Part shown: positions 22,308-30,592 of the stretch, piece after piece
Numbering within the stretch: position 1 is the stretch's first letter
How the letters are laid out: the number at the start of each line of letters is the position of its first letter
NCBI RefSeq assembly: GCF_014211915.1
Contig: NZ_CP060039.1
Span: forward strand, 620,001-684,000
DNA from: Burkholderia cenocepacia
GTDB lineage: Bacteria > Pseudomonadota > Gammaproteobacteria > Burkholderiales > Burkholderiaceae
Length of the DNA: 64,000 nucleotides
Reading direction: 5' to 3'
The notes under the pieces: generated by a model
Databases searched by the model: none
Told to the model about the DNA's origin: nothing
What the model saw: the letters and a program-made list of their open reading frames with translations, nothing else
Position numbers and translations under genes: made by a program

Positions 22308-25300
22308 ATGGCAAGCACGACTCTCGGCGTCAAAGTCGACGACCTTCTCCGCTCGCGCCTGAAAGACGCGGCGGCGCGTCTCGAGCGCACTCCCCACTGG
22401 CTGATCAAGCAGGCGATCTTCGCGTATCTCGAGCGGATCGAGCACGGCCAGCTGCCGCCCGAGCTGTCGGGCCACAGCGGCGTGACGGAGCTCGCCGACG
22501 GTCAGGCCGCGGACGGCGACGACGACAACTCGCCGCATCCGTTCCTCGAGTTCGCGCAGAACGTGCAGCCGCAATCGGTGCTGCGCGCGGCGATCACGGC
22601 CGCGTACCGCCGTCCGGAGCCGGAGTGCGTGCCGTTCCTGCTCGGCCAGGCGCGCCTGCCCGCGAACCTGCAGGCGGACGTGCAGGCGCTCGCGACGAAG
22701 CTGGTCGAGGCGCTGCGCGAGAAGAGCTCGGGCGGCGGCGTCGAAGGGCTGATCCACGAGTTCTCGCTGTCGAGCCAGGAAGGCGTCGCGCTGATGTGCC
22801 TCGCCGAAGCGCTGCTGCGCATTCCCGATCGCGCGACGCGCGATGCGCTGATCCGCGACAAGATCAGCAAGGGCGACTGGCGCTCGCACGTCGGCCACGC
22901 GCCGTCGCTGTTCGTGAACGCGGCGACCTGGGGGCTGATGATCACCGGCAAGCTCGTGACGACCAACAGCGAAGCGGGCCTGTCGTCGGCGCTCACGCGT
23001 CTGATCGGCCGCGGCGGCGAGCCGCTGATCCGCAAGGGCGTCGACATGGCGATGCGCCTGATGGGCGAGCAGTTCGTCACCGGCGAAACGATTTCCGAGG
23101 CGCTCGCGAACAGCCGCAAGTACGAAGCGCGCGGCTTCCGCTACTCGTACGACATGCTCGGCGAAGCGGCGACGACCGAAGAGGACGCGCAGCGCTACTA
23201 CGCGTCGTACGAACAGGCGATCCACGCGATCGGCAAGGCGGCCGGCGGCCGCGGCATCTACGAAGGCCCGGGCATCTCGATCAAGCTGTCGGCGCTGCAT
23301 GCGCGCTACTCGCGTTCGCAGCAGGACCGCACGATGAGCGAGCTGCTGCCGCGCGTGCGTGCGCTGGCGCTGCTCGCGCGCCGCTACGACATTGGCCTGA
23401 ACATCGACGCGGAAGAGGCCGACCGTCTCGAACTGTCGCTCGACCTGCTCGAGGCGCTGTGCTTCGATCCGGAGCTCGCGGGCTGGAACGGCATCGGCTT
23501 CGTCGTGCAGGGCTACCAGAAGCGCTGCCCGTTCGTGATCGACTACCTGATCGATCTCGCGCGCCGCAGCCGTCACCGTCTGATGATCCGCCTCGTGAAG
23601 GGCGCGTACTGGGATACCGAGATCAAGCGGGCGCAGGTCGACGGCCTCGAAGGCTATCCGGTCTATACGCGCAAGATCTACACCGACGTGTCGTACCTCG
23701 CGTGCGCGAAGAAGCTGCTCGCGGCGCCGGACGCCGTGTACCCGCAGTTCGCGACGCACAACGCGTACACGCTGGCCGCGATCTACCAGCTCGCGGGCCA
23801 GAACTACTACCCGGGCCAGTACGAATTCCAGTGCCTGCACGGGATGGGCGAGCCGCTGTACGAGGAAGTCACGGGCCGCGACAAGCTGAATCGTCCGTGC
23901 CGCGTGTACGCACCGGTCGGCACGCACGAGACGCTGCTCGCGTACCTCGTGCGCCGTCTGCTGGAAAACGGCGCGAACACGTCGTTCGTGAACCGCATTG
24001 CGGACAAGACCGTGTCCGTGAAGGAACTGGTCGCCGATCCGGTCGACGAGGCGTCGAAGATCGTGCCGCTCGGCGCGCCGCACGCGAAGATCCCGCTGCC
24101 GCGCAACCTGTACGGCGACGAGCGTCCCAACTCGATGGGCCTCGACCTGTCGAACGAACATCGTCTCGCGTCGCTGTCGTCCGCGCTGCTCGCGAGCGCG
24201 CACCACCCGTGGCGCGCGGCGCCGATGCTCGCCGATGACGCGCTTGCCGACGCGCCGGCGCGCGACGTGCGTAACCCGGCCGACCAGCGCGACGTCGTCG
24301 GCACGGTCAGCGAAGCGACGTCCGAGCACGTGAGCGCGGCGCTCGCGCATGCAGTGGCCGCCGCGCCGATCTGGCAGGCGACGCCGGTCGACGCACGCGC
24401 CGATTGCCTGGTGCGCGCCGCTGACCTCCTCGAAGCGCAGATGCACACGCTGATGGGCCTGATCGTGCGCGAAGCCGGCAAGTCGCTGCCGAACGCGATC
24501 GCCGAAATCCGCGAAGCGGTCGACTTCCTGCGCTACTACGCGGCGCAGATCCGCGGCGAATTCTCGAACGACACGCACCGCCCGCTCGGCCCCGTGGTCT
24601 GTATCAGCCCGTGGAACTTCCCGCTCGCGATCTTCATGGGCCAGGTGGCCGCGGCGCTCGCCGCCGGCAACACGGTGCTCGCGAAGCCGGCCGAACAGAC
24701 GCCGCTGATCGCCGCGCAAGCGGTGCGCCTCTTGCGCGAGGCCGGCGTGCCGGCCGGCGCGGTGCAACTGCTGCCGGGCACGGGCGAGACCGTCGGCGCG
24801 GCGCTGGTCGCCGATCCGCGCACCCGGGCGGTGATGTTCACCGGTTCGACCGAAGTCGCGCGCCTGATCAACAAGACGCTGTCCGCACGCCTCGATCCGG
24901 ACGGCAAGCCGATTCCGCTGATCGCCGAAACGGGCGGCCAGAACGCGATGATCGTCGACTCGTCGGCGCTCGCGGAGCAGGTCGTCGCGGACGTGATGCA
25001 GTCGTCATTCGACTCGGCCGGTCAACGGTGTTCGGCGCTGCGCGTTCTGTGTCTGCAGGACGACGTCGCGGACCGCACGCTGACGATGCTCAAGGGCGCG
25101 ATGCACGAGCTGGCGCTCGGCAACCCGGACCGGCTGTCGACCGACGTCGGCCCGGTGATCGATGCCGACGCGAAGCAGACGATCGACACGCACGTCGCGG
25201 CGATGAAGGACAAGGGCCACGCGGTCACGCAACTGCCGATGCCCGACGCGTGCGCGCACGGCACGTTCGTGCCGCCGACGCTGATCGAGATCGGCAGCAT

Positions 25301-26240
25301 CGACGAGCTCAAGCGTGAAGTGTTCGGCCCCGTGCTGCACGTGGTGCGCTACCGCCGCAGCCAGCTCGACAAGCTGCTCGAGCAGATCCGCGCGACCGGC
25401 TACGGGCTGACACTCGGCATTCACACGCGGATCGACGAGACGATCGCGCACGTGATCTCGAATGCGCACGTGGGCAACATCTACGTGAACCGCAACGTGA
25501 TCGGCGCGGTGGTCGGCGTGCAGCCGTTCGGCGGCGAAGGGCTGTCGGGCACGGGCCCGAAGGCCGGCGGCGCGCTGTACCTGCAGCGCCTGCTCGCGAC
25601 GCGTCCGTCGGGCCTGCCGCGCTCGCTCGCGCAGTCGCTGGTGGCGGACGGCGCGACCGAAAGCGATGCGCGCGGCAACCCGGCGGCGGCGCTCACGACG
25701 CTGCGCGACTGGCTGATCGAGCAGCGCGAGCCGGCGCTGGCCGCGCGTTGCGACGGCTACCTCGCGCAGGTGCCGGCCGGTGCGACCGCGGTGCTGAGCG
25801 GCCCGACGGGCGAGCGAAACACGTATACACTCGGCCCGCGCGGCACGGTGCTGTGTGTCGCGGCGACGCCCGGCGGCGCGCGTGCGCAGTTCGCGGCGGT
25901 GCTGGCGACGGGCAACCGTGCGTTGTTCGCCGGCGCGGCGGGCGAGGCGCTGGTCGCCGCGCTGCCGGCGTCGCTGAAGGCGCACGCGGCCGTGCGCAAG
26001 CAGGCCGACGCGCCGTTCGACGCGGTGCTGTTCGAAGGCGACAGCGACGAACTGCAGACGCTCGTGAAGGACGTCGCGCAGCGGCCGGGCCCGATCGTGT
26101 CGGTGCAGGGCGTGTCGGCGGGCGCGTTCGAGAACGGCGATGCGGAAGACTACGCGCTCGAGCGGCTCTTGACGGAACGCTCGGTGAGCGTGAACACGGC
26201 CGCGGCGGGCGGCAATGCGAATTTGATGACGATCGGCTGA
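22308..26240 (+). CDS. putA: Trifunctional proline utilisation protein PutA (repressor, proline dehydrogenase, P5C dehydrogenase)
   Basis: PutA oxidises proline to glutamate in two steps, using FAD then NAD, and represses its own gene when proline is absent. The 1310-residue protein has an N-terminal ribbon-helix-helix (TTLGVKVDDLLRSRLKDAA), an FAD-dependent proline dehydrogenase barrel (about residues 200-560; YDMLGEAA, GPGISIKLSALHARYSR, RLVKGAYWDTEIK), and an aldehyde dehydrogenase domain with ISPWNFPLAIF near 766, ETGGQNAMIV and catalytic Cys908 in RCSALRV. A C-terminal tail of about 200 residues is typical of the long, trifunctional class. ATG 22308 is chosen because it begins the DNA-binding domain; an open upstream frame overlaps the operator array. 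Confidence 0.96.
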   Translation: MASTTLGVKVDDLLRSRLKDAAARLERTPHWLIKQAIFAYLERIEHGQLPPELSGHSGVTELADGQAADGDDDNSPHPFLEFAQNVQPQSVLRAAITAAYRRPEPECVPFLLGQARLPANLQADVQALATKLVEALREKSSGGGVEGLIHEFSLSSQEGVALMCLAEALLRIPDRATRDALIRDKISKGDWRSHVGHAPSLFVNAATWGLMITGKLVTTNSEAGLSSALTRLIGRGGEPLIRKGVDMAMRLMGEQFVTGETISEALANSRKYEARGFRYSYDMLGEAATTEEDAQRYYASYEQAIHAIGKAAGGRGIYEGPGISIKLSALHARYSRSQQDRTMSELLPRVRALALLARRYDIGLNIDAEEADRLELSLDLLEALCFDPELAGWNGIGFVVQGYQKRCPFVIDYLIDLARRSRHRLMIRLVKGAYWDTEIKRAQVDGLEGYPVYTRKIYTDVSYLACAKKLLAAPDAVYPQFATHNAYTLAAIYQLAGQNYYPGQYEFQCLHGMGEPLYEEVTGRDKLNRPCRVYAPVGTHETLLAYLVRRLLENGANTSFVNRIADKTVSVKELVADPVDEASKIVPLGAPHAKIPLPRNLYGDERPNSMGLDLSNEHRLASLSSALLASAHHPWRAAPMLADDALADAPARDVRNPADQRDVVGTVSEATSEHVSAALAHAVAAAPIWQATPVDARADCLVRAADLLEAQMHTLMGLIVREAGKSLPNAIAEIREAVDFLRYYAAQIRGEFSNDTHRPLGPVVCISPWNFPLAIFMGQVAAALAAGNTVLAKPAEQTPLIAAQAVRLLREAGVPAGAVQLLPGTGETVGAALVADPRTRAVMFTGSTEVARLINKTLSARLDPDGKPIPLIAETGGQNAMIVDSSALAEQVVADVMQSSFDSAGQRCSALRVLCLQDDVADRTLTMLKGAMHELALGNPDRLSTDVGPVIDADAKQTIDTHVAAMKDKGHAVTQLPMPDACAHGTFVPPTLIEIGSIDELKREVFGPVLHVVRYRRSQLDKLLEQIRATGYGLTLGIHTRIDETIAHVISNAHVGNIYVNRNVIGAVVGVQPFGGEGLSGTGPKAGGALYLQRLLATRPSGLPRSLAQSLVADGATESDARGNPAAALTTLRDWLIEQREPALAARCDGYLAQVPAGATAVLSGPTGERNTYTLGPRGTVLCVAATPGGARAQFAAVLATGNRALFAGAAGEALVAALPASLKAHAAVRKQADAPFDAVLFEGDSDELQTLVKDVAQRPGPIVSVQGVSAGAFENGDAEDYALERLLTERSVSVNTAAAGGNANLMTIG

Positions 26241-26324
26241 TCATCCTTGCCGTTCGGATCAAACAAAGGAAGCGGCCAGGCGATCCCGAAGCCGCTCCAT
26301 TTACCCTGGTACCAAGGAGATGCT

Positions 26325-27464
26325 ATGCAACACACGATGAAAAAGGTGGCAGGCGCGACGTTCGTCGCGGTCATGTCGCTGGCGGGGACGGCTCATGCGG
26401 ATGACGTGAAGATTGGTTACGCAGGGCCGATGACGGGCGCGCAGGCGCACTACGGCAAGGATATGCAGAACGGGATCGTGCTCGCGCTGGAAGACTTCAA
26501 CGCGACGAACCCGAAGATCGGCGGCAAGGCCGTGAAGTTCGTGCTCGACACGCAGGACGACCAGGCTGACCCGCGCACGGGTACGACGGTCGCCCAGAAG
26601 CTGGTCGACGACGGCATCAAGGGCATGCTCGGCCACTTCAACTCGGGCACGACGATTCCGGCTTCGCGCATCTACGCGAACGCGGGCATTCCGGAAATCG
26701 CGATGGCGACGGCACCGGAATACACGCAGCAGGGTTACAAGACGACCTTCCGCATGATGACGTCCGACACGCAGCAGGGCTCGGTGGCCGGCACGTTCGC
26801 GTCGAAGGATCTCGGCATGAAGAAGATCGCGATCGTCGACGACCGCACGGCCTACGGCCAGGGTCTCGCCGACCAGTTCGAGAAGGCCGCGAAGGCCGGC
26901 GGCGCGACGATCGTCGACCGCGAATTCACGAACGACAAGGCCGTCGACTTCAAGGCGATTCTCACGAAGCTGAAGGCAGCGAAGCCGGACCTCGTCTACT
27001 ACGGCGGCGCGGATTCGCAGGCAGCGCCGATGGTCAAGCAGATGAAGACGCTCGGCATCACCGCCCCGCTGATGAGCGGCGAAATGGTGAAGACGCCGAC
27101 GTTCCTGAAGATCGCGGGCAACGCGGCCGAAGGCACGATCGCGTCGCTGGCCGGCCTGCCGCTGGAAGAAATGCCGGGCGGCAAGGCTTACGCCGACAAG
27201 TACAAGAAGCGTTTCGGCGAAGACGTGCAGACGTACTCGCCGTACGCGTACGACGGCGCGATGGCGATGCTGAACGCGATGAAGAAGGCCGATTCGACCG
27301 ATCCGGCGAAGTACCTGCCGGTGCTCGCGAAGACCGACATGGCTGGTGTGACGTCGACGCACGTCGCGTACGACGCGAAGGGCGACCTGAAGAACGGCGG
27401 CATCACGATGTACAAGGTCGAGAAGGGCGACTGGAAGCCGCTGAAGAGCATCGGCGGCAAGTAA
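26325..27464 (+). CDS. Periplasmic branched-chain amino acid binding protein (LivK/LivJ family)
   Basis: The 379-residue protein has a signal peptide (MQHTMKKVAGATFVAVMSLAGTAHA) and the type-I periplasmic-binding fold of Leu/Ile/Val-binding proteins: DVKIGYAGPMTGAQAHYGKDMQNGIVLALEDFNA, GMLGHFNSGTTIPASRIYANAGIPEIAMATAPEYT and VDDRTAYGQGLADQFEK. AAGGAG precedes ATG 26325. No permease or ATPase gene is adjacent, so it is likely an orphan binding protein that docks with a transporter encoded elsewhere, perhaps the livF-containing one at the window start. A strong terminator follows. Confidence 0.88.
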   Translation: MQHTMKKVAGATFVAVMSLAGTAHADDVKIGYAGPMTGAQAHYGKDMQNGIVLALEDFNATNPKIGGKAVKFVLDTQDDQADPRTGTTVAQKLVDDGIKGMLGHFNSGTTIPASRIYANAGIPEIAMATAPEYTQQGYKTTFRMMTSDTQQGSVAGTFASKDLGMKKIAIVDDRTAYGQGLADQFEKAAKAGGATIVDREFTNDKAVDFKAILTKLKAAKPDLVYYGGADSQAAPMVKQMKTLGITAPLMSGEMVKTPTFLKIAGNAAEGTIASLAGLPLEEMPGGKAYADKYKKRFGEDVQTYSPYAYDGAMAMLNAMKKADSTDPAKYLPVLAKTDMAGVTSTHVAYDAKGDLKNGGITMYKVEKGDWKPLKSIGGK

Positions 27465-27525
27465 GCAGCTTGATGTGATGTGAGGCGCTGGCGGCGGCGA
27501 AAGTTGCTGCCCCGTCGATTATGCG

Positions 27526-27565
27526 AAAAAGCCACCGGGCCGTCGGGCCGGGTGGCTTTTTCTTT
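27526..27565 (+). terminator. Intrinsic terminator after the binding-protein gene
   Basis: AAAAAGCCACC and GGTGGCTTTTT flank a GC-rich stem (GGGCC/GGCCC region), followed by TCTTT. The A run on the left makes it nearly symmetrical, so it can also stop transcripts coming from the minus-strand island at 27693. Confidence 0.9.
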
Positions 27566-27692
27566 GGCGGTGCACGGCCAGGTAGTACATACGGCTCTTG
27601 CCGGCGATGATTCAACGGTTTGGGTATGTTCCGACGGGGGCGTCGCGTGTGTACGTCAATGCCTCATCGATGCGACTGGCGGCAGTGCGAGG

Positions 27693-28100
27693 TTACTTAT
27701 CTGCACAGCACTTGTTGGGGCAATCGGGCAGGAAGGAAATTTCCACACGCCGCCCATTATCCACGTCCCCATGCGAATAGACGCGGGCGCTCGTCTTAAT
27801 GGTTCCGCGTAGAAAACCGACTTGCTTCAGCAGCGCATACGCGGTTTGCATTCGCGATTGTGCAAGGGGCAGTGCGCTCTGTTCGCTTTCCTCGGTATGG
27901 CCGCTAATCAGCGTTGTTTCCTTGGTTACGTGACGCGCGTAGGCGATTTTCTGGTCTGCTGCCCAGTTTGCAGTGCGGACGATTTCAGAATTCGATACAT
28001 ATGAACTTTCTTTCGGAAAATGGATGTCGAAATTTTCGCTTGCGACACACGCAGATGCATGACTAGACGTGACGACGCATAGGCCAGCAATTAATTTCAT
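27693..28100 (-). CDS. Small exported OmpA-like protein, second of two paralogs (candidate immunity protein)
   Basis: The 135-residue protein has a short signal peptide ending in ASA (MKLIAGLCVVTSSHASA) and then CVASENF. The rest resembles a degenerate OmpA C-terminal, peptidoglycan-associated domain: ISGHTEE, LPLAQSRMQTAYALLKQVGF and GRRVEISFLP, which align with the GHTD, LSxxRA and NRRVEI elements of that family. It ends with a Cys-rich tail (CPNKCC). Its start overlaps the stop of the upstream paralog by four bases. Both share SEN after the signal sequence and the spacing of the OmpA-like helix. Given its place behind a putative secreted protease, a periplasmic protective role is plausible but not shown. 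DNA here is visibly AT-richer than its surroundings. Confidence 0.65.
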   Translation of the reverse strand: MKLIAGLCVVTSSHASACVASENFDIHFPKESSYVSNSEIVRTANWAADQKIAYARHVTKETTLISGHTEESEQSALPLAQSRMQTAYALLKQVGFLRGTIKTSARVYSHGDVDNGRRVEISFLPDCPNKCCADK

Positions 28101-28576
28101 AGTTTATTATTTGGTGAGTTTTGTTGTCGGAGAGACGCCGGAGCGTCGCATAAATTTCCACATCCATTTTTGCAGAAAGGCAGAAGACTCACGCCGATCT
28201 GCAAGTATCCTCCATGGCCGGTGCTATCGATTGGATATGTAATTCGATTGACGTGCGTATCAACATAGATATATTGAGGCTTGATGCCAAGCTGTATCAG
28301 GAAGTCTTTCAGCTGGTCACCTCTTGATTTTGCCAGATTCAAGGGGTTGCGTTCGCCGACATATGCGCTGGCGATGATTTGCGCCTGCACTTCAACATCG
28401 GGCCATTGACGTGCAGCCAAAACCATATCCATTATCTTTATTCGATATGCATTTGGAATGCCGGGATAATTCAGAGGCACGCTTTCGAGCATGTTTTCCG
28501 ATATCGTACAAGCGCTTGCGTGTTGAATAAAAACGGCACCGGCAAGTGCAGCAACGGAAATCAAAAATTTTATCAT
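28097..28576 (-). CDS. Small exported OmpA-like protein, first of two paralogs (candidate immunity protein)
   Basis: The 159-residue protein has a signal peptide (MIKFLISVAALAGAVFIQHASA) with cleavage before CTISEN. The C-terminal half resembles an OmpA-like domain: IIASAYVGERNPLNLAKSRGDQLKDFLIQLGIKPQYIYV then GGYLQIGVSLLPFC. The element N-x-x-N-L-A-K-S-R-G matches the LSxxRA helix of that family. It ends with CKNGCGNLC, echoing the Cys-rich end of the next gene. It starts four bases after the metalloprotease gene stops, so the two are coupled. I infer a periplasmic immunity or adaptor function from context; there is no experimental homolog I can name. Confidence 0.65.
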   Translation of the reverse strand: MIKFLISVAALAGAVFIQHASACTISENMLESVPLNYPGIPNAYRIKIMDMVLAARQWPDVEVQAQIIASAYVGERNPLNLAKSRGDQLKDFLIQLGIKPQYIYVDTHVNRITYPIDSTGHGGYLQIGVSLLPFCKNGCGNLCDAPASLRQQNSPNNKL

Positions 28577-28580
28577 TCAA

Positions 28581-29306
28581 TCACCAAATATTCTTTCTTA
28601 AGAATTCACTTATGTCATCAAAGTGCGCGATGTAGCATGCAATGCTGTCTGCATTTCTATGTGCACCTTCTGGATTGGCTTGTGCCCAATACCCGATCCC
28701 TCGAGCAAACCCATAGTTGACGTCGTCCGCATCGAATGTGTCAATGTAATGGGAACATTCGTGAATGAGAATTTTCAATTTGCAGTTTCCAGCAACGTAA
28801 ACATCCTCGACAGTGCAGAAATGCGGGTAGATCGCGATTATTCGACGTGCCGAATCGGGCTTGCATACAGCCGCGTCATTTGTGCCAGTATCAGGGACCA
28901 CTGAGCATGTAAGTTGCCGCTGGCTTTGTTCGTCCCATCTGATGATCTTCTCGGGCTGTAGTTCGCACATAGCCGCAGCGAGCCTGGGGAGGCCGAAACT
29001 TAGTTTTTGACGTATCGCTTCGTCGCTTCGGCCAAACCAGAATTGCACTCTATCTCGGGTAATTTTATCCCATCGCGCCAGATCCGATATGCGCTCCTCA
29101 ATTAATATCACCGCGGTGTCCCGTAGTCGCATTATTAGGGATCTGAATGCCTTGTTACTCATGTTGGGGCAAATTGGCATCGTGTTGATTGATATATAGA
29201 CCATGGACCCCGGATTGGTATTGGTGACGGCCCCCGAATGGACGAGGACCAATTCTTCGTTTTCCTGAACTTCGAAGTTGTATTTATTTCCCGAAAAACC
29301 GCTCAT
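28581..29306 (-). CDS. M35-type (aspzincin) zinc metalloprotease, probable type VI effector
   Basis: The 241-residue protein has the zinc site HECSH at residues 182-186 and the downstream D195-V-N-Y-G, the D-x-x-Y-G ligand motif of the M35 deuterolysin/lysine-specific endopeptidase family. WFGRSDEAIRQKLSFGLPRLAAAM (90-113), the paired cysteines before the active site, and NADSIACYIAHF near the C-terminus fit the same family. There is no signal peptide, as expected for a protein delivered by a type VI system rather than by Sec. It lies four bases after a PAAR gene and four bases before an exported small protein. Target and site of action are unknown; the periplasm is suggested by the partners. 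Confidence 0.75.
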   Translation of the reverse strand: MSGFSGNKYNFEVQENEELVLVHSGAVTNTNPGSMVYISINTMPICPNMSNKAFRSLIMRLRDTAVILIEERISDLARWDKITRDRVQFWFGRSDEAIRQKLSFGLPRLAAAMCELQPEKIIRWDEQSQRQLTCSVVPDTGTNDAAVCKPDSARRIIAIYPHFCTVEDVYVAGNCKLKILIHECSHYIDTFDADDVNYGFARGIGYWAQANPEGAHRNADSIACYIAHFDDISEFLRKNIW

Positions 29307-29310
29307 CGCG

Positions 29311-29856
29311 TCAATACCCCTTCGTATAGATTTTCAGAGATGCTGCGGCGTCGGTGACAATTCGATCTGTTTGCCCGGCCACGTCCGTGGTGCCTGCGAA
29401 GATCCGCCCGGTGTCGGTGACGATTCGATAGCGAACGTTGGCGAGCGGACGGTGTGCATCATCGAGCAAGGTAAATTGCTCGTCATGTACGGCATCCGAT
29501 AAGGCAAACGGCAAATGGGCTGCACCAAGTTTGCGCCCATCCAGCGTCGAAATTTCGCCCGCAGTAAAAATCATCCGCATGCCACGCTCAGCGTGGAAGA
29601 CCGGTGGTGGGTTGCATCCGCAGACATTGATATCGCCGCTCAATGCCCACTGTTTGCCGTTCGGACCGGTACCTGGCCAGCGCGGCCCTTGTGGTGCGAT
29701 GTACCCTTCACGCTTGCAGGCCGCACAGTAGGTCTTCATATCCAGCGTGGCGATATGAACCCTCGGCGGCGGATTGGAACAGGTCACGGTGTCGAGGCCT
29801 TCGACAATCACCGCTTCCCCGGCGCGGTCGCCTTTGGCAAGAAAGTAGCGGATCAT
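29311..29856 (-). CDS. PAAR-domain protein with a C-terminal beta-sandwich extension
   Basis: The 181-residue protein starts MIRYFLAKGDRAGEAVIVEG and carries PAAR-type features: two GD/G-rich turns, the cysteines C44 and C47, and GDINVCGCNPPPVFHAE near residues 74-90. PAAR proteins form the sharp tip of the type VI secretion spike and carry effectors. Residues 124-181 (HDEQFTLLDDAHRPLANVRYRIVTDTGRIFAGTTDVAGQTD) read like a transthyretin-like beta-sandwich used as a docking module on spike proteins. The stop lies four bases before the metalloprotease start, so this protein is the likely carrier of that effector. Confidence 0.72.
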   Translation of the reverse strand: MIRYFLAKGDRAGEAVIVEGLDTVTCSNPPPRVHIATLDMKTYCAACKREGYIAPQGPRWPGTGPNGKQWALSGDINVCGCNPPPVFHAERGMRMIFTAGEISTLDGRKLGAAHLPFALSDAVHDEQFTLLDDAHRPLANVRYRIVTDTGRIFAGTTDVAGQTDRIVTDAAASLKIYTKGY

Positions 29857-29866
29857 GGGCGCTACC

Positions 29867-30526
29867 TCAGCGGGGCATGGGCGAGCGGGTGACGACGCTA
29901 AATACGACGGACGACGCTACGCCTTGTCGCTCGGGACTATCGGTGATCGTGTCGCCGTTATCGAGTTGGCTGCCCACGAATGCGAGCGGCGCGAAGTCGG
30001 GCGCGTCGGTCAAACCCAGGCCGCTCGTAACGCGCGCGGTTGAACCGTCCGGATAGTGGATTAGGTCGCCCACCGTGGCAGCCTTGCCCAAGTGCGGCGC
30101 CACTTCCCGCGTGCCGGACGGCTCGCGCAATGCACCGCCGCGCGCTGTTGTCGCGCCACATACCGCCAATCTGTAGGCGGGCGGCGCGGGCGGCGGCACA
30201 TAGGTCGGATCGAACAGGCCCGCAACGCTTTGCCCGTCTCGCACATGAATGCCGCATGAGGTGCGCAGCGTTTCGGTAATGCGATCACCGTTGCTCAACC
30301 GGCTGCCGACCAACGCGAACGGCTTGCCGCCGCTATGGTTGTTTCCCGCGCCGTCGATTATCGCGGCCTCGCTGCCGTCGTTATAAGTCACTACGTCGCC
30401 GACGCAGGCGACTTCCAATCCCGCCAAGGTCAGGCCGCTGGTTGCGGTGGTGACGCGTCCACCGCGTTCCGTGAGTGCGCCAACGGTGGCAAAAAGATGG
30501 GCCGGTGCTTCGAGTTGGTTTTTCAT
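29867..30526 (-). CDS. Tandem double-PAAR protein
   Basis: The 219-residue protein contains two copies of a PAAR-like unit, residues 12-90 and 121-200. Each shows the order ATVGALT.RGG / VCGATTARGG, then AC.GD or VGD, DGS, and PFALVGS / PLAFVGS with L-x-NGD-x-I. A proline-rich linker (YVPPPAPPA) joins them. PAAR proteins cap the type VI spike; two units in one chain is unusual and might form a two-sided or extended tip. It is the first gene of the five-gene operon, with AGGGAAG before ATG 30526, and starts 66 bases after the upstream acyl-CoA synthetase stop on the same strand. No VgrG gene is in view. Confidence 0.7.
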   Translation of the reverse strand: MKNQLEAPAHLFATVGALTERGGRVTTATSGLTLAGLEVACVGDVVTYNDGSEAAIIDGAGNNHSGGKPFALVGSRLSNGDRITETLRTSCGIHVRDGQSVAGLFDPTYVPPPAPPAYRLAVCGATTARGGALREPSGTREVAPHLGKAATVGDLIHYPDGSTARVTSGLGLTDAPDFAPLAFVGSQLDNGDTITDSPERQGVASSVVFSVVTRSPMPR

Positions 30527-30592
30527 CCGGCTTCCCTGTCTCAGTAAATGGAATGGCTACCTTGAGACGCTATTCCAGATAAGAAACGTCGA

